From an uncultured candidatus Porisulfidus sp. (GTDB taxonomy: Bacteria > Pseudomonadota > Gammaproteobacteria > Poriferisulfidales > Poriferisulfidaceae), in the NCBI GenBank assembly GCA_958431155.1, contig OY288106.1, forward strand, positions 505,937 through 569,936: a DNA stretch of 64,000 nt. The letters run 5' to 3'. The notes beneath the pieces were generated by a model. The model was not told the origin of the DNA, did not search any database, and was given only the letters and a program-made list of their open reading frames with translations. Shown here piece by piece: positions 1 to 17,190 of this stretch. Every line of letters starts with the position of its first letter. Positions within the stretch are counted from its first letter, which is position 1. The translations under genes and the position numbers were made by a program.

Positions 1-10
1 ATTCCTTGAT

Positions 11-988
11 TTGACGATTCCGGTGACTGTAGGCAAGGCGGTTCCGAAGCGTCATCCTGTGCAGCGGCCTGTCGCCGATGCGGAAGATGCCGGACGGCGC
101 CTGGACAACTATTTGCTGGCGCGGGTGAAAGTGCCGCGCCAGGTCGTGTATCGGTGGATTCGCACCGGCCAGGTCCGGGTCAACCGCGGTCGGGCGAAGC
201 CGTCCTACCGTCTGCGGGCCGACGACGAGGTGCGGATTCCTCCGCACAGTCCAGAGGGCCCGGCCCGGCCCGACTCGCCACTGCCCGATATTCCGATTCC
301 GATACTGTACGAAGACGACGAGCTGCTGGTGGTGGACAAGCCGGCCGGGCTTGCCGTGCATGGTGGCAGCCGGATTCGTTTCGGACTGATTGACGTGCTG
401 AGGCAGCATCGGGGAGAGGGTGAATTCCTGGAACTTGCGCATCGGCTGGATCGGGGCAGCAGCGGATGCCTCACGATCGCCCGAAACCGCAGCGCCTTGT
501 TGAACCTACAGTCGCAGTTCCGGAAAAGGACCGTACGGAAAACCTATTGGGTGTTGGCCGCCGGACAATGGCCAGAGCATGTCCGGGAAGCCCGGCAATC
601 AATCCGGATCAATCGGCACCATGCCCGACATCGCAAGGCGATGGTCGACGAGACCGGGAAGGAAACGTACACCCGGTTCCGGCCGCTGGAGCAGTTCGAG
701 CAAAGCTGCCTTGTGGAAGCCTGCATCGAGACCGGGCGGACCCACCAGATCCGGGTACATGCGGCCGAGGCTGGCCACCCGGTCGTCGGAGATGACCGCT
801 ACGGCAGCAGGCGGGTCAACGGCTGGGCTCGGGAGCAGGGATTCAGACGGTTGTTCCTGCATGCGCGATCGCTGGACTTCTCCCATCCGGTGCACGGGTC
901 TGCGGTGACGGCGCGGGCTCCCCTGGATCCGGCCTGCAAGAAACTTCTGGCTGCATTGCGCCGAGAAACCGAGGATGATTCACTATAA
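11..988 (+). CDS. rluC: 23S rRNA pseudouridine synthase RluC
   Basis: RluC makes pseudouridines 955, 2504 and 2580 in 23S rRNA (known for E. coli). The 325-residue protein has an N-terminal S4 RNA-binding domain (about residues 25-85) and then an RluA-type catalytic domain. The catalytic motif HRLDRGSSG sits near residue 143 and supplies the nucleophilic Asp. The later motif GRTHQIRVH is also family-typical, and the length matches E. coli RluC (319). The start is uncertain: TTG at 11 and GTG at 23 are both possible, no ribosome site is visible, and the frame is open to the window edge, so the gene may begin outside. Its stop codon overlaps the -10 element of the following tRNA gene. Confidence 0.9.
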   Translation: MTIPVTVGKAVPKRHPVQRPVADAEDAGRRLDNYLLARVKVPRQVVYRWIRTGQVRVNRGRAKPSYRLRADDEVRIPPHSPEGPARPDSPLPDIPIPILYEDDELLVVDKPAGLAVHGGSRIRFGLIDVLRQHRGEGEFLELAHRLDRGSSGCLTIARNRSALLNLQSQFRKRTVRKTYWVLAAGQWPEHVREARQSIRINRHHARHRKAMVDETGKETYTRFRPLEQFEQSCLVEACIETGRTHQIRVHAAEAGHPVVGDDRYGSRRVNGWAREQGFRRLFLHARSLDFSHPVHGSAVTARAPLDPACKKLLAALRRETEDDSL

Positions 989-989
989 T
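984..989 (+). promoter_or_regulatory. -10 element for the tRNA-Thr gene
   Basis: A perfect TATAAT lies 20 bases before the first tRNA and overlaps the rluC stop codon. The discriminator region after it is GC-rich, as is usual for stringently controlled stable-RNA promoters. No good -35 hexamer is found at 16-18 bases. Confidence 0.55.
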
Positions 990-1009
990 GAGGCGGCACC
1001 ACGGGCCGG

Positions 1010-1085
1010 GCTGGCGTAGCTCAGTTGGTAGAGCAGCTGTCTTGTAAACAGCAGGTCGGGGGTTCGAATCCTCTCGCCAGCTCCA
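1010..1085 (+). tRNA. thrU: tRNA-Thr (anticodon TGT)
   Basis: A 76-base cloverleaf. Acceptor arms GCTGGCG and CGCCAGC pair perfectly, the anticodon loop CTTGTAA reads TGT, the T arm contains GGTTCGAATCC, and CCA is encoded. It is the first of four tRNAs in the same order as E. coli thrU-tyrU-glyT-thrT-tufB. Confidence 0.97.
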
Positions 1086-1150
1086 TGCGGTTTTTCCGTC
1101 TAAACCCCGGTTTCGCGTGGCTTTTTCGGCCTAGTTGAACATTCAATTTA

Positions 1151-1159
1151 TGATATAAT
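1151..1159 (+). promoter_or_regulatory. Extended -10 promoter before tRNA-Tyr
   Basis: TGATATAAT is a perfect extended -10 element (TGnTATAAT), 21 bases upstream of the tRNA-Tyr. The nearest -35-like hexamer, TTGAAC at 1135-1140, is only 13 bases away, so the extended -10 probably carries the promoter. It would allow the tyr-gly-thr-tuf part to be transcribed independently of the first tRNA. Confidence 0.6.
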
Positions 1160-1180
1160 CCATACTTTAGCCTAATTTTG

Positions 1181-1265
1181 GGAGGGGTACCCAAGCGGTC
1201 AACGGGGGCAGACTGTAAATCTGCTGGCTCAGCCTTCGTAGGTTCGAATCCTACCCCCTCCACCA
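1181..1265 (+). tRNA. tyrU: tRNA-Tyr (anticodon GTA)
   Basis: An 85-base class II tRNA with a long variable arm. Acceptor arms GGAGGGG and CCCCTCC pair, the anticodon loop CTGTAAA reads GTA, and CCA is encoded. Confidence 0.97.
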
Positions 1266-1298
1266 GGGGGCTGGAAGCCAGCGGAAACAGCAGGTTGG

Positions 1299-1372
1299 GC
1301 GGGTGTAGTTCAACGGTAGAACCTCAGCCTTCCAAGCTGATAGTGGCGGTTCGATTCCGCTCACCCGCTCCA
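1299..1372 (+). tRNA. glyT: tRNA-Gly (anticodon TCC)
   Basis: A 74-base tRNA. Acceptor arms GCGGGTG and CACCCGC pair, the anticodon loop CTTCCAA reads TCC, and the 3' end is TCCA. It lies in the conserved thr-tyr-gly-thr-tuf order. Confidence 0.97.
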
Positions 1373-1398
1373 CTGCCGCCGACGGCGGGGGGGACGCG

Positions 1399-1474
<76 letters not shown>

Positions 1475-1510
1475 GATTGAGACACAACCTAACGACCAGG
1501 GAGAAAGACG

Positions 1511-2701
<1,191 letters not shown>

Positions 2702-2735
2702 CCGTTCAGGCGTTGCTTCGGACCAAACCCAAGGG

Positions 2736-2744
2736 TGGTAAAGT
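2736..2744 (+). promoter_or_regulatory. Probable extended -10 for tRNA-Trp/secE
   Basis: TGGTAAAGT matches an extended -10, 12 bases before the tRNA-Trp start. TTGCTT at 2713-2718 is the only -35-like hexamer, with a 20-base spacer. This would be an internal promoter for tRNA-Trp-secE-nusG. Confidence 0.35.
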
Positions 2745-2755
2745 CGTGTCTGCAA

Positions 2756-2831
2756 AGGCCAGTAGCTCAATTGGTAGAGCAGCGGTCTCCAAAACCGCAG
2801 GTTGGGGGTTCGAGTCCCTCCTGGCCTGCCA
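2756..2831 (+). tRNA. tRNA-Trp (anticodon CCA)
   Basis: A 76-base tRNA. Acceptor arms AGGCCAG and CTGGCCT pair, the anticodon loop CTCCAAA reads CCA, and the 3' end is GCCA. A tRNA-Trp between tuf and secE is common in gammaproteobacteria. Confidence 0.97.
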
Positions 2832-2849
2832 GCAATGGAAGGTCGCGTG

Positions 2850-3221
2850 ATGGTGCAGGAACGCATCGAATCGGGTCTTTCGCAAGCCGACATGATCCGA
2901 TGGGCGGCCGTGGCCGCACTGCTGCTGACGGGAGTCGGCGGTTTCTACTATTTCGCGGATCAGGCGCTCCTTTACCGGGTGCTCGGCCTGGTCGCGCTGT
3001 TCGCGGCGGCTGCGGTCGTTGCGGTGGGCTCGGCGCATGGCCAGCGCTTCGTGGTCTTCATGCGCGAATCCCGCACCGAGGTGCGCAAGATGGTGTGGGC
3101 CACCCGCGCCGAAACCCTGCAGACCTCCTTGGTGGTGTTCGCGGCGGTGATCGTGATGGCCCTGTTTCTGTGGCTGCTGGATCGGCTCCTCGCTTGGGGA
3201 GTCAGCCTGCTTCTGGGGTGA
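2850..3221 (+). CDS. secE: Preprotein translocase subunit SecE
   Basis: SecE clamps the SecY channel in the inner membrane. The 123-residue protein has three hydrophobic segments (about residues 14-35, 40-60 and 94-118). The last is preceded by the conserved ESRTEVRKMVWATRAETLQT stretch. A three-helix SecE of this size is the gammaproteobacterial form. The ATG at 2850 was chosen because GGAAGG lies 7 bases upstream; an in-frame ATG at 2835 sits almost on the tRNA end. nusG follows after 5 bases. Confidence 0.95.
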   Translation: MVQERIESGLSQADMIRWAAVAALLLTGVGGFYYFADQALLYRVLGLVALFAAAAVVAVGSAHGQRFVVFMRESRTEVRKMVWATRAETLQTSLVVFAAVIVMALFLWLLDRLLAWGVSLLLG

Positions 3222-3226
3222 GGACG

Positions 3227-3796
3227 ATGACGGAAGAGCAGACCCAAGAAAGCGACCAAGACCAAGGGCTCCAGTGGTACGCGGTTCACGCCTACTCCAA
3301 CTACGAGGAGCGGGTACGGGTCCAGCTGCAGGAGCGCATCGAGCGCTTGGGCAAGGAGTCCGAATTCGGACGCATCGAGGTGCCATCGGAAGCGAGCATC
3401 GAGTTGCGTGACGGCAAGCAGAAGGTCATCCGGCGCAAGACTTTCCCTGGCTACGTCCTGGTCCAGATGAAATGGTCCGAGGAGAACTGGCACCTGGTGC
3501 GCAACACGCCCAAGGTGCTCGGCTTCATCGGCGGCGCACGGCATCATCCGGAGCCGATTCCGGACGTTCAGGTCGAGTCCATCCTGGCCCGGGCCGAAGA
3601 GGGACAGGCGGCACCGCGGATCAAGGTAATGTACGAGCCGGGCCAAGTGGTCCGGGTTATCGACGGGCCGTTCAACGACTTCAACGGCGTGGTCGAAGAG
3701 GCCAACCATGAAAAGGGCCGCCTGCGCGTCGCCATCCAGATTTTCGGACGTTCCACGCCGGTCGAACTGAGTTTCGACCAAGTCACCAAGGACTGA
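3227..3796 (+). CDS. nusG: Transcription termination/antitermination factor NusG
   Basis: NusG binds the RNA polymerase clamp, suppresses pausing and links polymerase to Rho or ribosomal S10. The 189-residue protein has the NGN domain, beginning with [15 protein letters not shown] and including the PGYVLVQM strand. It ends in a KOW domain ([15 protein letters not shown]). The ATG at 3227 overlaps the GAGGA that serves as ribosome site. It is cotranscribed with secE and the L11 genes. Confidence 0.97.
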   Translation: MTEEQTQESDQDQGLQWYAVHAYSNYEERVRVQLQERIERLGKESEFGRIEVPSEASIELRDGKQKVIRRKTFPGYVLVQMKWSEENWHLVRNTPKVLGFIGGARHHPEPIPDVQVESILARAEEGQAAPRIKVMYEPGQVVRVIDGPFNDFNGVVEEANHEKGRLRVAIQIFGRSTPVELSFDQVTKD

Positions 3797-3806
3797 GGAC
3801 CCGCTC

Positions 3807-4238
3807 ATGGCAGGCAAGGAAATCCAGACCTACGTCAAGCTTCAGGTGCCGGCGGGCTCCGCCAACCCGGCACCCCCGGTCGGGCCGGCCCTGGGCCAGC
3901 ACGGCTTGGCCATCCAGGACTTCTGCAAGGCTTTCAACGACCGCACGGGGTCGATGGAGAAGGGCATGCCGCTGCCGGTGGTCATCACGGTATATGCAGA
4001 CCGCAGCTTCGACTTCATAATCAAGACGCCGCCCGCCGCGGTGTTGCTGCGAAAGGCGGCCGGCGTTGAAAAAGGCAGCGCCACCCCGAACTCGGTGAAG
4101 GTCGGCAAGGTGACGCGCCGGCAGTTGGAGGAAATCGCGACGGTCAAGATGCCCGACCTGAGCGCGAACGACATGGATGCCGCGGTGAAGATCATCGCAG
4201 GGAGCGCCCGTAGCATGGGCCTGGAGACGGACCTATGA
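3807..4238 (+). CDS. rplK: 50S ribosomal protein L11
   Basis: L11 forms the GTPase-associated centre with 23S rRNA and is needed for RelA activation. The 143-residue protein starts with the conserved [20 protein letters not shown] region (residues 10-29) and ends with the rRNA-binding domain (GSARSMGLE). The length is nearly that of E. coli L11 (142). Its stop overlaps the rplA start by ATGA, implying translational coupling. Confidence 0.98.
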   Translation: MAGKEIQTYVKLQVPAGSANPAPPVGPALGQHGLAIQDFCKAFNDRTGSMEKGMPLPVVITVYADRSFDFIIKTPPAAVLLRKAAGVEKGSATPNSVKVGKVTRRQLEEIATVKMPDLSANDMDAAVKIIAGSARSMGLETDL

Positions 4239-4921
4239 AGAACCGGCGGATCACCGAGGCCCGGGACAAGATTGATGCGCAGCGGCTGTATCCGGTCGAC
4301 GAGGCGGTCGATCTGGTGCGCCAGGCAAGCGGGACGGTGAAGTTCGAGGAGAGCATCGACGTCAGCGTCAACCTCGGGGTAGACATCCGACAGAGCGATC
4401 AGAACGTGCGCGGCGCGATGGTCTTGCCGCAAGGCACCGGCAAGCGTACGCGGGTGGCCGTGTTCGCGCAGGGTGATCCGGCGCAGGCCGCGACCGAAGC
4501 AGGTGCCGATGTGGTCGGCCTGGAGGACCTGAGCGAACAGATCAAGGGCGGCGATCTCGACTTCAGCACGGTGATCGCGACACCGGACAGTATGCCCGTG
4601 GTGGGGGCACTGGGACAGATCCTGGGCCCGCGCGGCCTGATGCCGAACCCGAAGACGGGGACGGTCACGCCCGATGTGGCCGAAGCGGTCAAGAAAGCCA
4701 GGTCCGGGCAGGTCCGCTACCGCACCGACAAGGGCGGCATCGTGCACTGCTCGATCGGGCGGACCAGCTTCGAGGCGGCGGCATTGGCCGAAAATCTCCG
4801 CGCCCTGATCGCGGAGTTGATCCGAACCAAACCGGCCTCCTCCAAGGGGGTGTACATCAAGCGCATCACCATGTCCCCGACCATGGGGCCGGGCATCCGG
4901 GTGGACCCGGCGACGGTGTGA
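4235..4921 (+). CDS. rplA: 50S ribosomal protein L1
   Basis: L1 forms the mobile L1 stalk at the E site and is the classic translational repressor of the L11 operon. The 228-residue protein contains the family signature [15 protein letters not shown] (about residues 129-143). Its start overlaps rplK by ATGA. I did not find an obvious L1-binding mimic before rplK, but a structure search would be needed to exclude one. Confidence 0.98.
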   Translation: MKNRRITEARDKIDAQRLYPVDEAVDLVRQASGTVKFEESIDVSVNLGVDIRQSDQNVRGAMVLPQGTGKRTRVAVFAQGDPAQAATEAGADVVGLEDLSEQIKGGDLDFSTVIATPDSMPVVGALGQILGPRGLMPNPKTGTVTPDVAEAVKKARSGQVRYRTDKGGIVHCSIGRTSFEAAALAENLRALIAELIRTKPASSKGVYIKRITMSPTMGPGIRVDPATV

Positions 4922-4931
4922 GGGAGCGATC

Positions 4932-5462
4932 ATGGCACGCACACGCGAAGAAAAAGAAGCCATCGTGCAGGACGTGATGCGGGTTGCGGCCGGCGCGCAG
5001 TCGCTGGTGGCGGCGGAATACCGGGGGATGAGCGTCGCCGAACTGACTCGGTTGCGCCGACAGGCCCGGGATTGCGGCGTCGCCGTCCGGGTCGTCAAGA
5101 ACAACCTGGCCAAGCGGGCGCTGGACGGGACCGACTACGCCTGCGCACAGGAGCGCCTGATCGGCCCCCTGCTGCTCGGTTTCTCCGAGCAGCAACCGAT
5201 GGACGGCCCGCGCCTGTTCAGGGATTTCGGCAAAGAGAACGAATTGCTGGAACTCAAGTTCGGCGCCATGGATGGTGCCGTGCTGGAAGTGGCCGAGGTG
5301 CGGAAGTTGGCAGACCTGCCGACCCGCGACGAAGCGCTGGCACAACTGATGGCGGTCATGCGTGCGCCGATCGAGAAGATGGTCCGCATGACAGCCGACA
5401 TTCCAGGCAGGCTGGTGCGCACGTTAGCCGCGCACCGCGACCGCCAGCAGGCGGCATCCTGA
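4932..5462 (+). CDS. rplJ: 50S ribosomal protein L10
   Basis: L10 is the base of the ribosomal stalk and anchors the L7/L12 dimers. The 176-residue protein has the conserved N-terminal segment VAAEYRGMSVAELTRLRRQ and the RVVKNNLAKRAL element, with a C-terminal helix for L7/L12. Only 10 bases separate it from rplA, so the long L10 leader seen upstream of rplJ in E. coli is absent here. Confidence 0.97.
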   Translation: MARTREEKEAIVQDVMRVAAGAQSLVAAEYRGMSVAELTRLRRQARDCGVAVRVVKNNLAKRALDGTDYACAQERLIGPLLLGFSEQQPMDGPRLFRDFGKENELLELKFGAMDGAVLEVAEVRKLADLPTRDEALAQLMAVMRAPIEKMVRMTADIPGRLVRTLAAHRDRQQAAS

Positions 5463-5494
5463 TTACCGATTGCAACCAAAGGAGCTATTGACCC

Positions 5495-5884
5495 ATGACG
5501 ACAGCAAGTGTTTCCAAGGAAGATGTCCTCGACGTCATTTCCAACATGACCGTGATGGAAATCGTCGACCTCGTCTCCGCGATGGAGGAGAAATTCGGCG
5601 TTTCCGCAGCGGCGGCAGTGGCGGCGGCGCCGGTGGCCGGAGCGGCCGGCGATGCGGCCGAGGAAGAGGCGGCGACCGAACGGACGGTTATGCTGGCCTC
5701 GGTCGGCGATAACAAGATCGGCGTCATCAAGGTGATCCGTGCGATCACCGGCCTGGGGCTGAAGGAGTCCAAGGAAATGGTGGAAGGCGCGCCGTGCGCA
5801 GTCAAGGAGGGGGTTCCGGTCGAGGAGGCCGAGGACCTGAAGAAACAGATGGAGGAAGCGGGCGCAACCGTCGAACTGAAGTAA
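5495..5884 (+). CDS. rplL: 50S ribosomal protein L7/L12
   Basis: L7/L12 dimers on the stalk recruit translational GTPases. The 129-residue protein has the N-terminal dimerisation helices, an Ala/Val-rich hinge (about residues 35-55) and the C-terminal domain with [21 protein letters not shown] strong AAAGGAG ribosome site lies 9 bases before the ATG, fitting the high copy number of this protein. An attenuator-like hairpin follows the gene. Confidence 0.98.
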   Translation: MTTASVSKEDVLDVISNMTVMEIVDLVSAMEEKFGVSAAAAVAAAPVAGAAGDAAEEEAATERTVMLASVGDNKIGVIKVIRAITGLGLKESKEMVEGAPCAVKEGVPVEEAEDLKKQMEEAGATVELK

Positions 5885-5918
5885 TTCAGTGCGCGGTCCT
5901 GCAACAAACCACGACGTG

Positions 5919-5951
5919 GCGGCACGCCGAGCGTGCCGCTGGCATCTTTTT
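5919..5951 (+). terminator. rplL-rpoB attenuator hairpin
   Basis: A perfect 9-base-pair stem (5919-5927 with 5931-5939) and a 3-base loop are followed 5 bases later by a run of T (5947-5951). In E. coli the same gap holds a partial terminator that lowers rpoBC expression relative to the ribosomal proteins; this hairpin is placed to do the same job. Confidence 0.75.
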
Positions 5952-5974
5952 AATTGACGATCCCCGAGGTGGGC

Positions 5975-10492
<4,518 letters not shown>

Positions 10493-10515
10493 GGCAGACC
10501 TGACCGGAGAACATC

Positions 10516-14742
<4,227 letters not shown>

Positions 14743-14764
14743 TCTGGCTCCATTCAGGCATTTT

Positions 14765-14782
14765 CCCCGCCCCGGGGCGGGG
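14765..14782 (+). terminator. Perfect 18-base GC palindrome after rpoC
   Basis: CCCCGCCCCGGGGCGGGG is perfectly self-complementary and lies 23 bases after the rpoC stop. There is no T run downstream on either strand, so it may be a Rho-assisted or mRNA-stabilising hairpin rather than a canonical intrinsic terminator. Confidence 0.5.
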
Positions 14783-14845
14783 ATATCGCCGTAAAATAGG
14801 CTATTAACTCCTCGACCCCGGGTTGATAAAGGGGTTTACGCTTGA

Positions 14846-15889
14846 ATGAACGCTTCGACCGCTCCGTCCGCCTCTTCCCAGTCGCCGCTGGACCGCTTCG
14901 GCCGTTCGCTGCACGACTTGCGGATCTCGGTGACCGACCGCTGCAATTTCCGCTGCACCTACTGCATGCCGAAGGAGGTCTTCAATTCCGATTACGTCTT
15001 CCTGGAGCGTTCCCGGTTGCTGACTTTCGAGGAAATCGAGCGACTGGCCCGCATCTTCGCGGGGCTGGGGGTGGCCAAGCTGCGCCTGACCGGTGGCGAA
15101 CCTCTCCTCAGGCGGAACCTGGATAATCTCGTCGGGCGCTTGGCCGGGATTCCGGGAATAGAGGACATCTGCCTGACGACCAACGGATCCCTGCTGACCG
15201 GCGAGGCGGCTGCGCGCTTGGCCGAAGCCGGGCTCAACCGGATCACGATCAGCCTCGACGGATTGGACAACGAAGTATTCCAAAGCCTCTCCGACGTACA
15301 GCGTCCGGTCGACGAAGTGCTGGCGGCCATCGACCACGCCGCCGCGGCCGGCCTCGGACCGGTCAAGATCAACATGGTCGTCAAGCGTGGCGCCAACGAG
15401 GACCAGATCCTGCCGATGGCGGAGCATTTCCGGGGCACGGGGCATATCCTCCGCTTCATCGAATACATGGATGTCGGCAACGCCAACGACTGGAAGCTTG
15501 ATCAAGTCATGCCCGCCGAAGAGGTCCTTCGGATGATCGGCGGGCAATGGCCGGTCGAATCCGCGGACCCGAATTACCCGGGAGAAGTCGCGCGGCGCTG
15601 GCGCTACCGGGACGGGCAGGGCGAGTTCGGCGTGATCGCGTCCGTGACCCAGCCGTTTTGCGGCGGCTGCCACCGCGTGCGGCTGAGTGCGGACGGTATG
15701 CTGTACACCTGCCTGTTCGCGTCAGACGGACACGACCTGAAGAGTCTGTTGCGTTCAGGGGCGGACGATGCGGCGCTGCGGCGCGATCTGATCCGCTTGT
15801 GGAAAAACCGGGGGGACCGTTATTCCGAACTTCGTACCGAAGAGACGTCCCGGATGAAGAAAGTGGAGATGTCGTATATCGGTGGCTGA
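14846..15889 (+). CDS. moaA: GTP 3',8-cyclase MoaA
   Basis: MoaA is a radical-SAM enzyme that converts GTP to 3',8-cyclo-7,8-dihydro-GTP, the first step of molybdopterin synthesis. The 347-residue protein has the radical-SAM cluster motif CNFRCTYC near residue 33. The second, GTP-binding cluster CGGCHRVRLSADGMLYTC is near 272. The essential C-terminal Gly-Gly tail (YIGG) is present. The ribosome site is poor (AAAGGGG about 14 bases upstream). It converges on moaB with the two stop codons nearly touching. A cofactor supply is needed by the molybdopterin enzyme at 46.7 kb. Confidence 0.97.
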   Translation: MNASTAPSASSQSPLDRFGRSLHDLRISVTDRCNFRCTYCMPKEVFNSDYVFLERSRLLTFEEIERLARIFAGLGVAKLRLTGGEPLLRRNLDNLVGRLAGIPGIEDICLTTNGSLLTGEAAARLAEAGLNRITISLDGLDNEVFQSLSDVQRPVDEVLAAIDHAAAAGLGPVKINMVVKRGANEDQILPMAEHFRGTGHILRFIEYMDVGNANDWKLDQVMPAEEVLRMIGGQWPVESADPNYPGEVARRWRYRDGQGEFGVIASVTQPFCGGCHRVRLSADGMLYTCLFASDGHDLKSLLRSGADDAALRRDLIRLWKNRGDRYSELRTEETSRMKKVEMSYIGG

Positions 15890-15890
15890 A

Positions 15891-16406
15891 TCATTCGCCG
15901 AGGCGCGGCATCAGTTCGACCAGGTTGCAGGGACGGGTCCGGTAGTCCAGTTGCTTTTCGATCAATTTCTCCCACGCGTCCCGGCATGCGCCCGGAGAGC
16001 CGGGCAGGCAGAACAAGTAGCGACGGTTGGCGACGCCGGCCATGGCCCGGGACTGAAGCGTGGATGTCCCGATGATTTCATACGAAAGCGATCGGAACAT
16101 TTCCCCGAAGCCGTCGATTCTCTTGTCCAACAGGGGGGCGACCGCCTCCGGTGTCCCGTCCCGTCCCGTCACGCCGGTCCCTCCGGTCGTCAGGATCACC
16201 TGGACGTCCGGGTCGACCAGCCAGGCCGAAACCCGGGCCCGGATCTGGTAGACGTCGTCCGCGACCAGATCCCGCGCCGCCAGCCGGTGCCCGGAAGCCT
16301 CAAGCTTCCCGACCAGCAGATCGCCGGATTTGTCCTGGCTGGCGTCCCGGCTGTCGGAAACCGTCAGTACGGCAATACCAAGAGAAATAAATTCACGGTC
16401 TATCAT
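15891..16406 (-). CDS. moaB: Molybdenum cofactor biosynthesis protein MoaB (MogA/MoaB family)
   Basis: MoaB/MogA proteins adenylylate molybdopterin before molybdate insertion. The 171-residue protein has the family motif TTGGTGVTGRDGTPEAV (about residues 93-109) and the C-terminal CLPGSPGAC loop that contacts the pterin. MogA and MoaB cannot be separated with certainty by eye; the length and motif spelling favour MoaB. It has its own minus-strand promoter embedded in an inverted repeat and converges with moaA. Confidence 0.92.
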   Translation of the reverse strand: MIDREFISLGIAVLTVSDSRDASQDKSGDLLVGKLEASGHRLAARDLVADDVYQIRARVSAWLVDPDVQVILTTGGTGVTGRDGTPEAVAPLLDKRIDGFGEMFRSLSYEIIGTSTLQSRAMAGVANRRYLFCLPGSPGACRDAWEKLIEKQLDYRTRPCNLVELMPRLGE

Positions 16407-16434
16407 TGAGTTACGTCTGTTTCCTGAAGTATTG

Positions 16435-16462
16435 ATTATATTCTGGATATCGGTAAAACCAA
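16435..16462 (-). promoter_or_regulatory. moaB promoter
   Basis: On the minus strand TTGGTT (16457-16462) and a perfect TATAAT (16435-16440) are spaced by 16 bases, with the -10 ending 28 bases before the moaB start codon. The -35 lies inside a perfect inverted repeat. Confidence 0.6.
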
Positions 16463-16477
16463 CCAGGTTGGTTTTAC
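16453..16477. repeat. Perfect inverted repeat over the moaB -35
   Basis: Two 12-base arms (16453-16464 and 16466-16477) separated by a single base are perfectly complementary. The element lies between the end of the HisA-like gene and moaB and covers the predicted moaB -35 hexamer. It could be an operator, or the terminator of the upstream minus-strand gene; the one-base centre and lack of a T run favour a protein-binding site. Confidence 0.6.
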
Positions 16478-16496
16478 GGCCTCCCGGCTTTCATCA

Positions 16497-17186
16497 TTAT
16501 AAGGCGGTGCGGCTGGCTTGGATTTGCTGGATTTCCTTGGCAGAAATTCGCCCTTGGTGCAGCACGCTGGCCACCAGGGCGTCCATCCCGGCGTCCAGAA
16601 GTCGCTGGGCGTCGTCCGCATTCCGGACTCCACCGGCTGCGGTTAGCCTGCAATCAGGCCGGATCATCCGGATTTGCTCCAAAAGTTCGAAATCCGGCCC
16701 TTCCATGGAGCCGACCCGGTGCAGGCACATGACGATGACGCGAGCAGGCCAGGAGTCAGGCTTCGCCCAGATCCCGGTGCCGCCGCGCAAGCCCTCCCGG
16801 TCGAAGTCAAGCGACAGGATCACACGATCATCGTGGTGGGTCCAATCGCACGCAAATTCGGTTCCGAGAACCGGGCGAAAATTGTCTGGAAAGGTCTCTC
16901 CCGGCCCTGGGGGCGGTCCAGCATCCACCCAGAACTCAACAGCCGGATACTGGCGGCATAGTTCTACAATGAGCCGGCGCTGGGTGGGCTTGCCCATGAT
17001 GGCGTCGAGGTCGGCCAGATAGAAAATCGGAAAAGGAGCGAATCGGAGCAGGTCATCGATCACCTGGACAGGGTTCACGCTGCGTGTCAGGGTGGACTGG
17101 ATCGGCTCATAGAGCGCGCGGTCGCCTCCCGCGGCCTGCACGACCTGTCCCTGTCGGATGTCAAGCACGGGAATGATGCGGCACAT
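16497..17186 (-). CDS. HisA/HisF-family protein of the methanopterin-linked C1 pathway
   Basis: A 229-residue (beta/alpha)8 barrel related to the histidine-biosynthesis isomerase HisA. It begins IIPVLDIRQGQVVQ, keeping the first catalytic Asp. A second half-barrel Asp occurs in ILSLDFDREG, and the phosphate-binding AAGGVRNADDAQRL is near residue 184. HisA-like proteins of this kind occur in methanogens and methylotrophs beside methanofuran and tetrahydromethanopterin genes; the exact reaction is not known to me. The partners here (mfnD-like, mfnF-like, pabB) support that role over histidine synthesis, since no his genes are near. Its start codon lies only 4 bases from the divergent mfnD-like start. 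Confidence 0.75.
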   Translation of the reverse strand: MCRIIPVLDIRQGQVVQAAGGDRALYEPIQSTLTRSVNPVQVIDDLLRFAPFPIFYLADLDAIMGKPTQRRLIVELCRQYPAVEFWVDAGPPPGPGETFPDNFRPVLGTEFACDWTHHDDRVILSLDFDREGLRGGTGIWAKPDSWPARVIVMCLHRVGSMEGPDFELLEQIRMIRPDCRLTAAGGVRNADDAQRLLDAGMDALVASVLHQGRISAKEIQQIQASRTAL

Positions 17187-17190
17187 GGGG

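Noticed and set aside
4921-4932. L10 autoregulatory leader before rplJ
   Set aside because: The rplA-rplJ gap is 10 bases, so the long E. coli-type leader cannot be present there.
14783-14845. Molybdenum-cofactor riboswitch before moaA
   Set aside because: Only about 60 bases separate the rpoC hairpin from moaA, too short for the known Moco RNA motif, and no matching stems were found.
16453-16477. Intrinsic terminator reading of the inverted repeat before moaB
   Set aside because: A one-base centre and no T run on either strand make an operator more likely, although a terminator role is not excluded.
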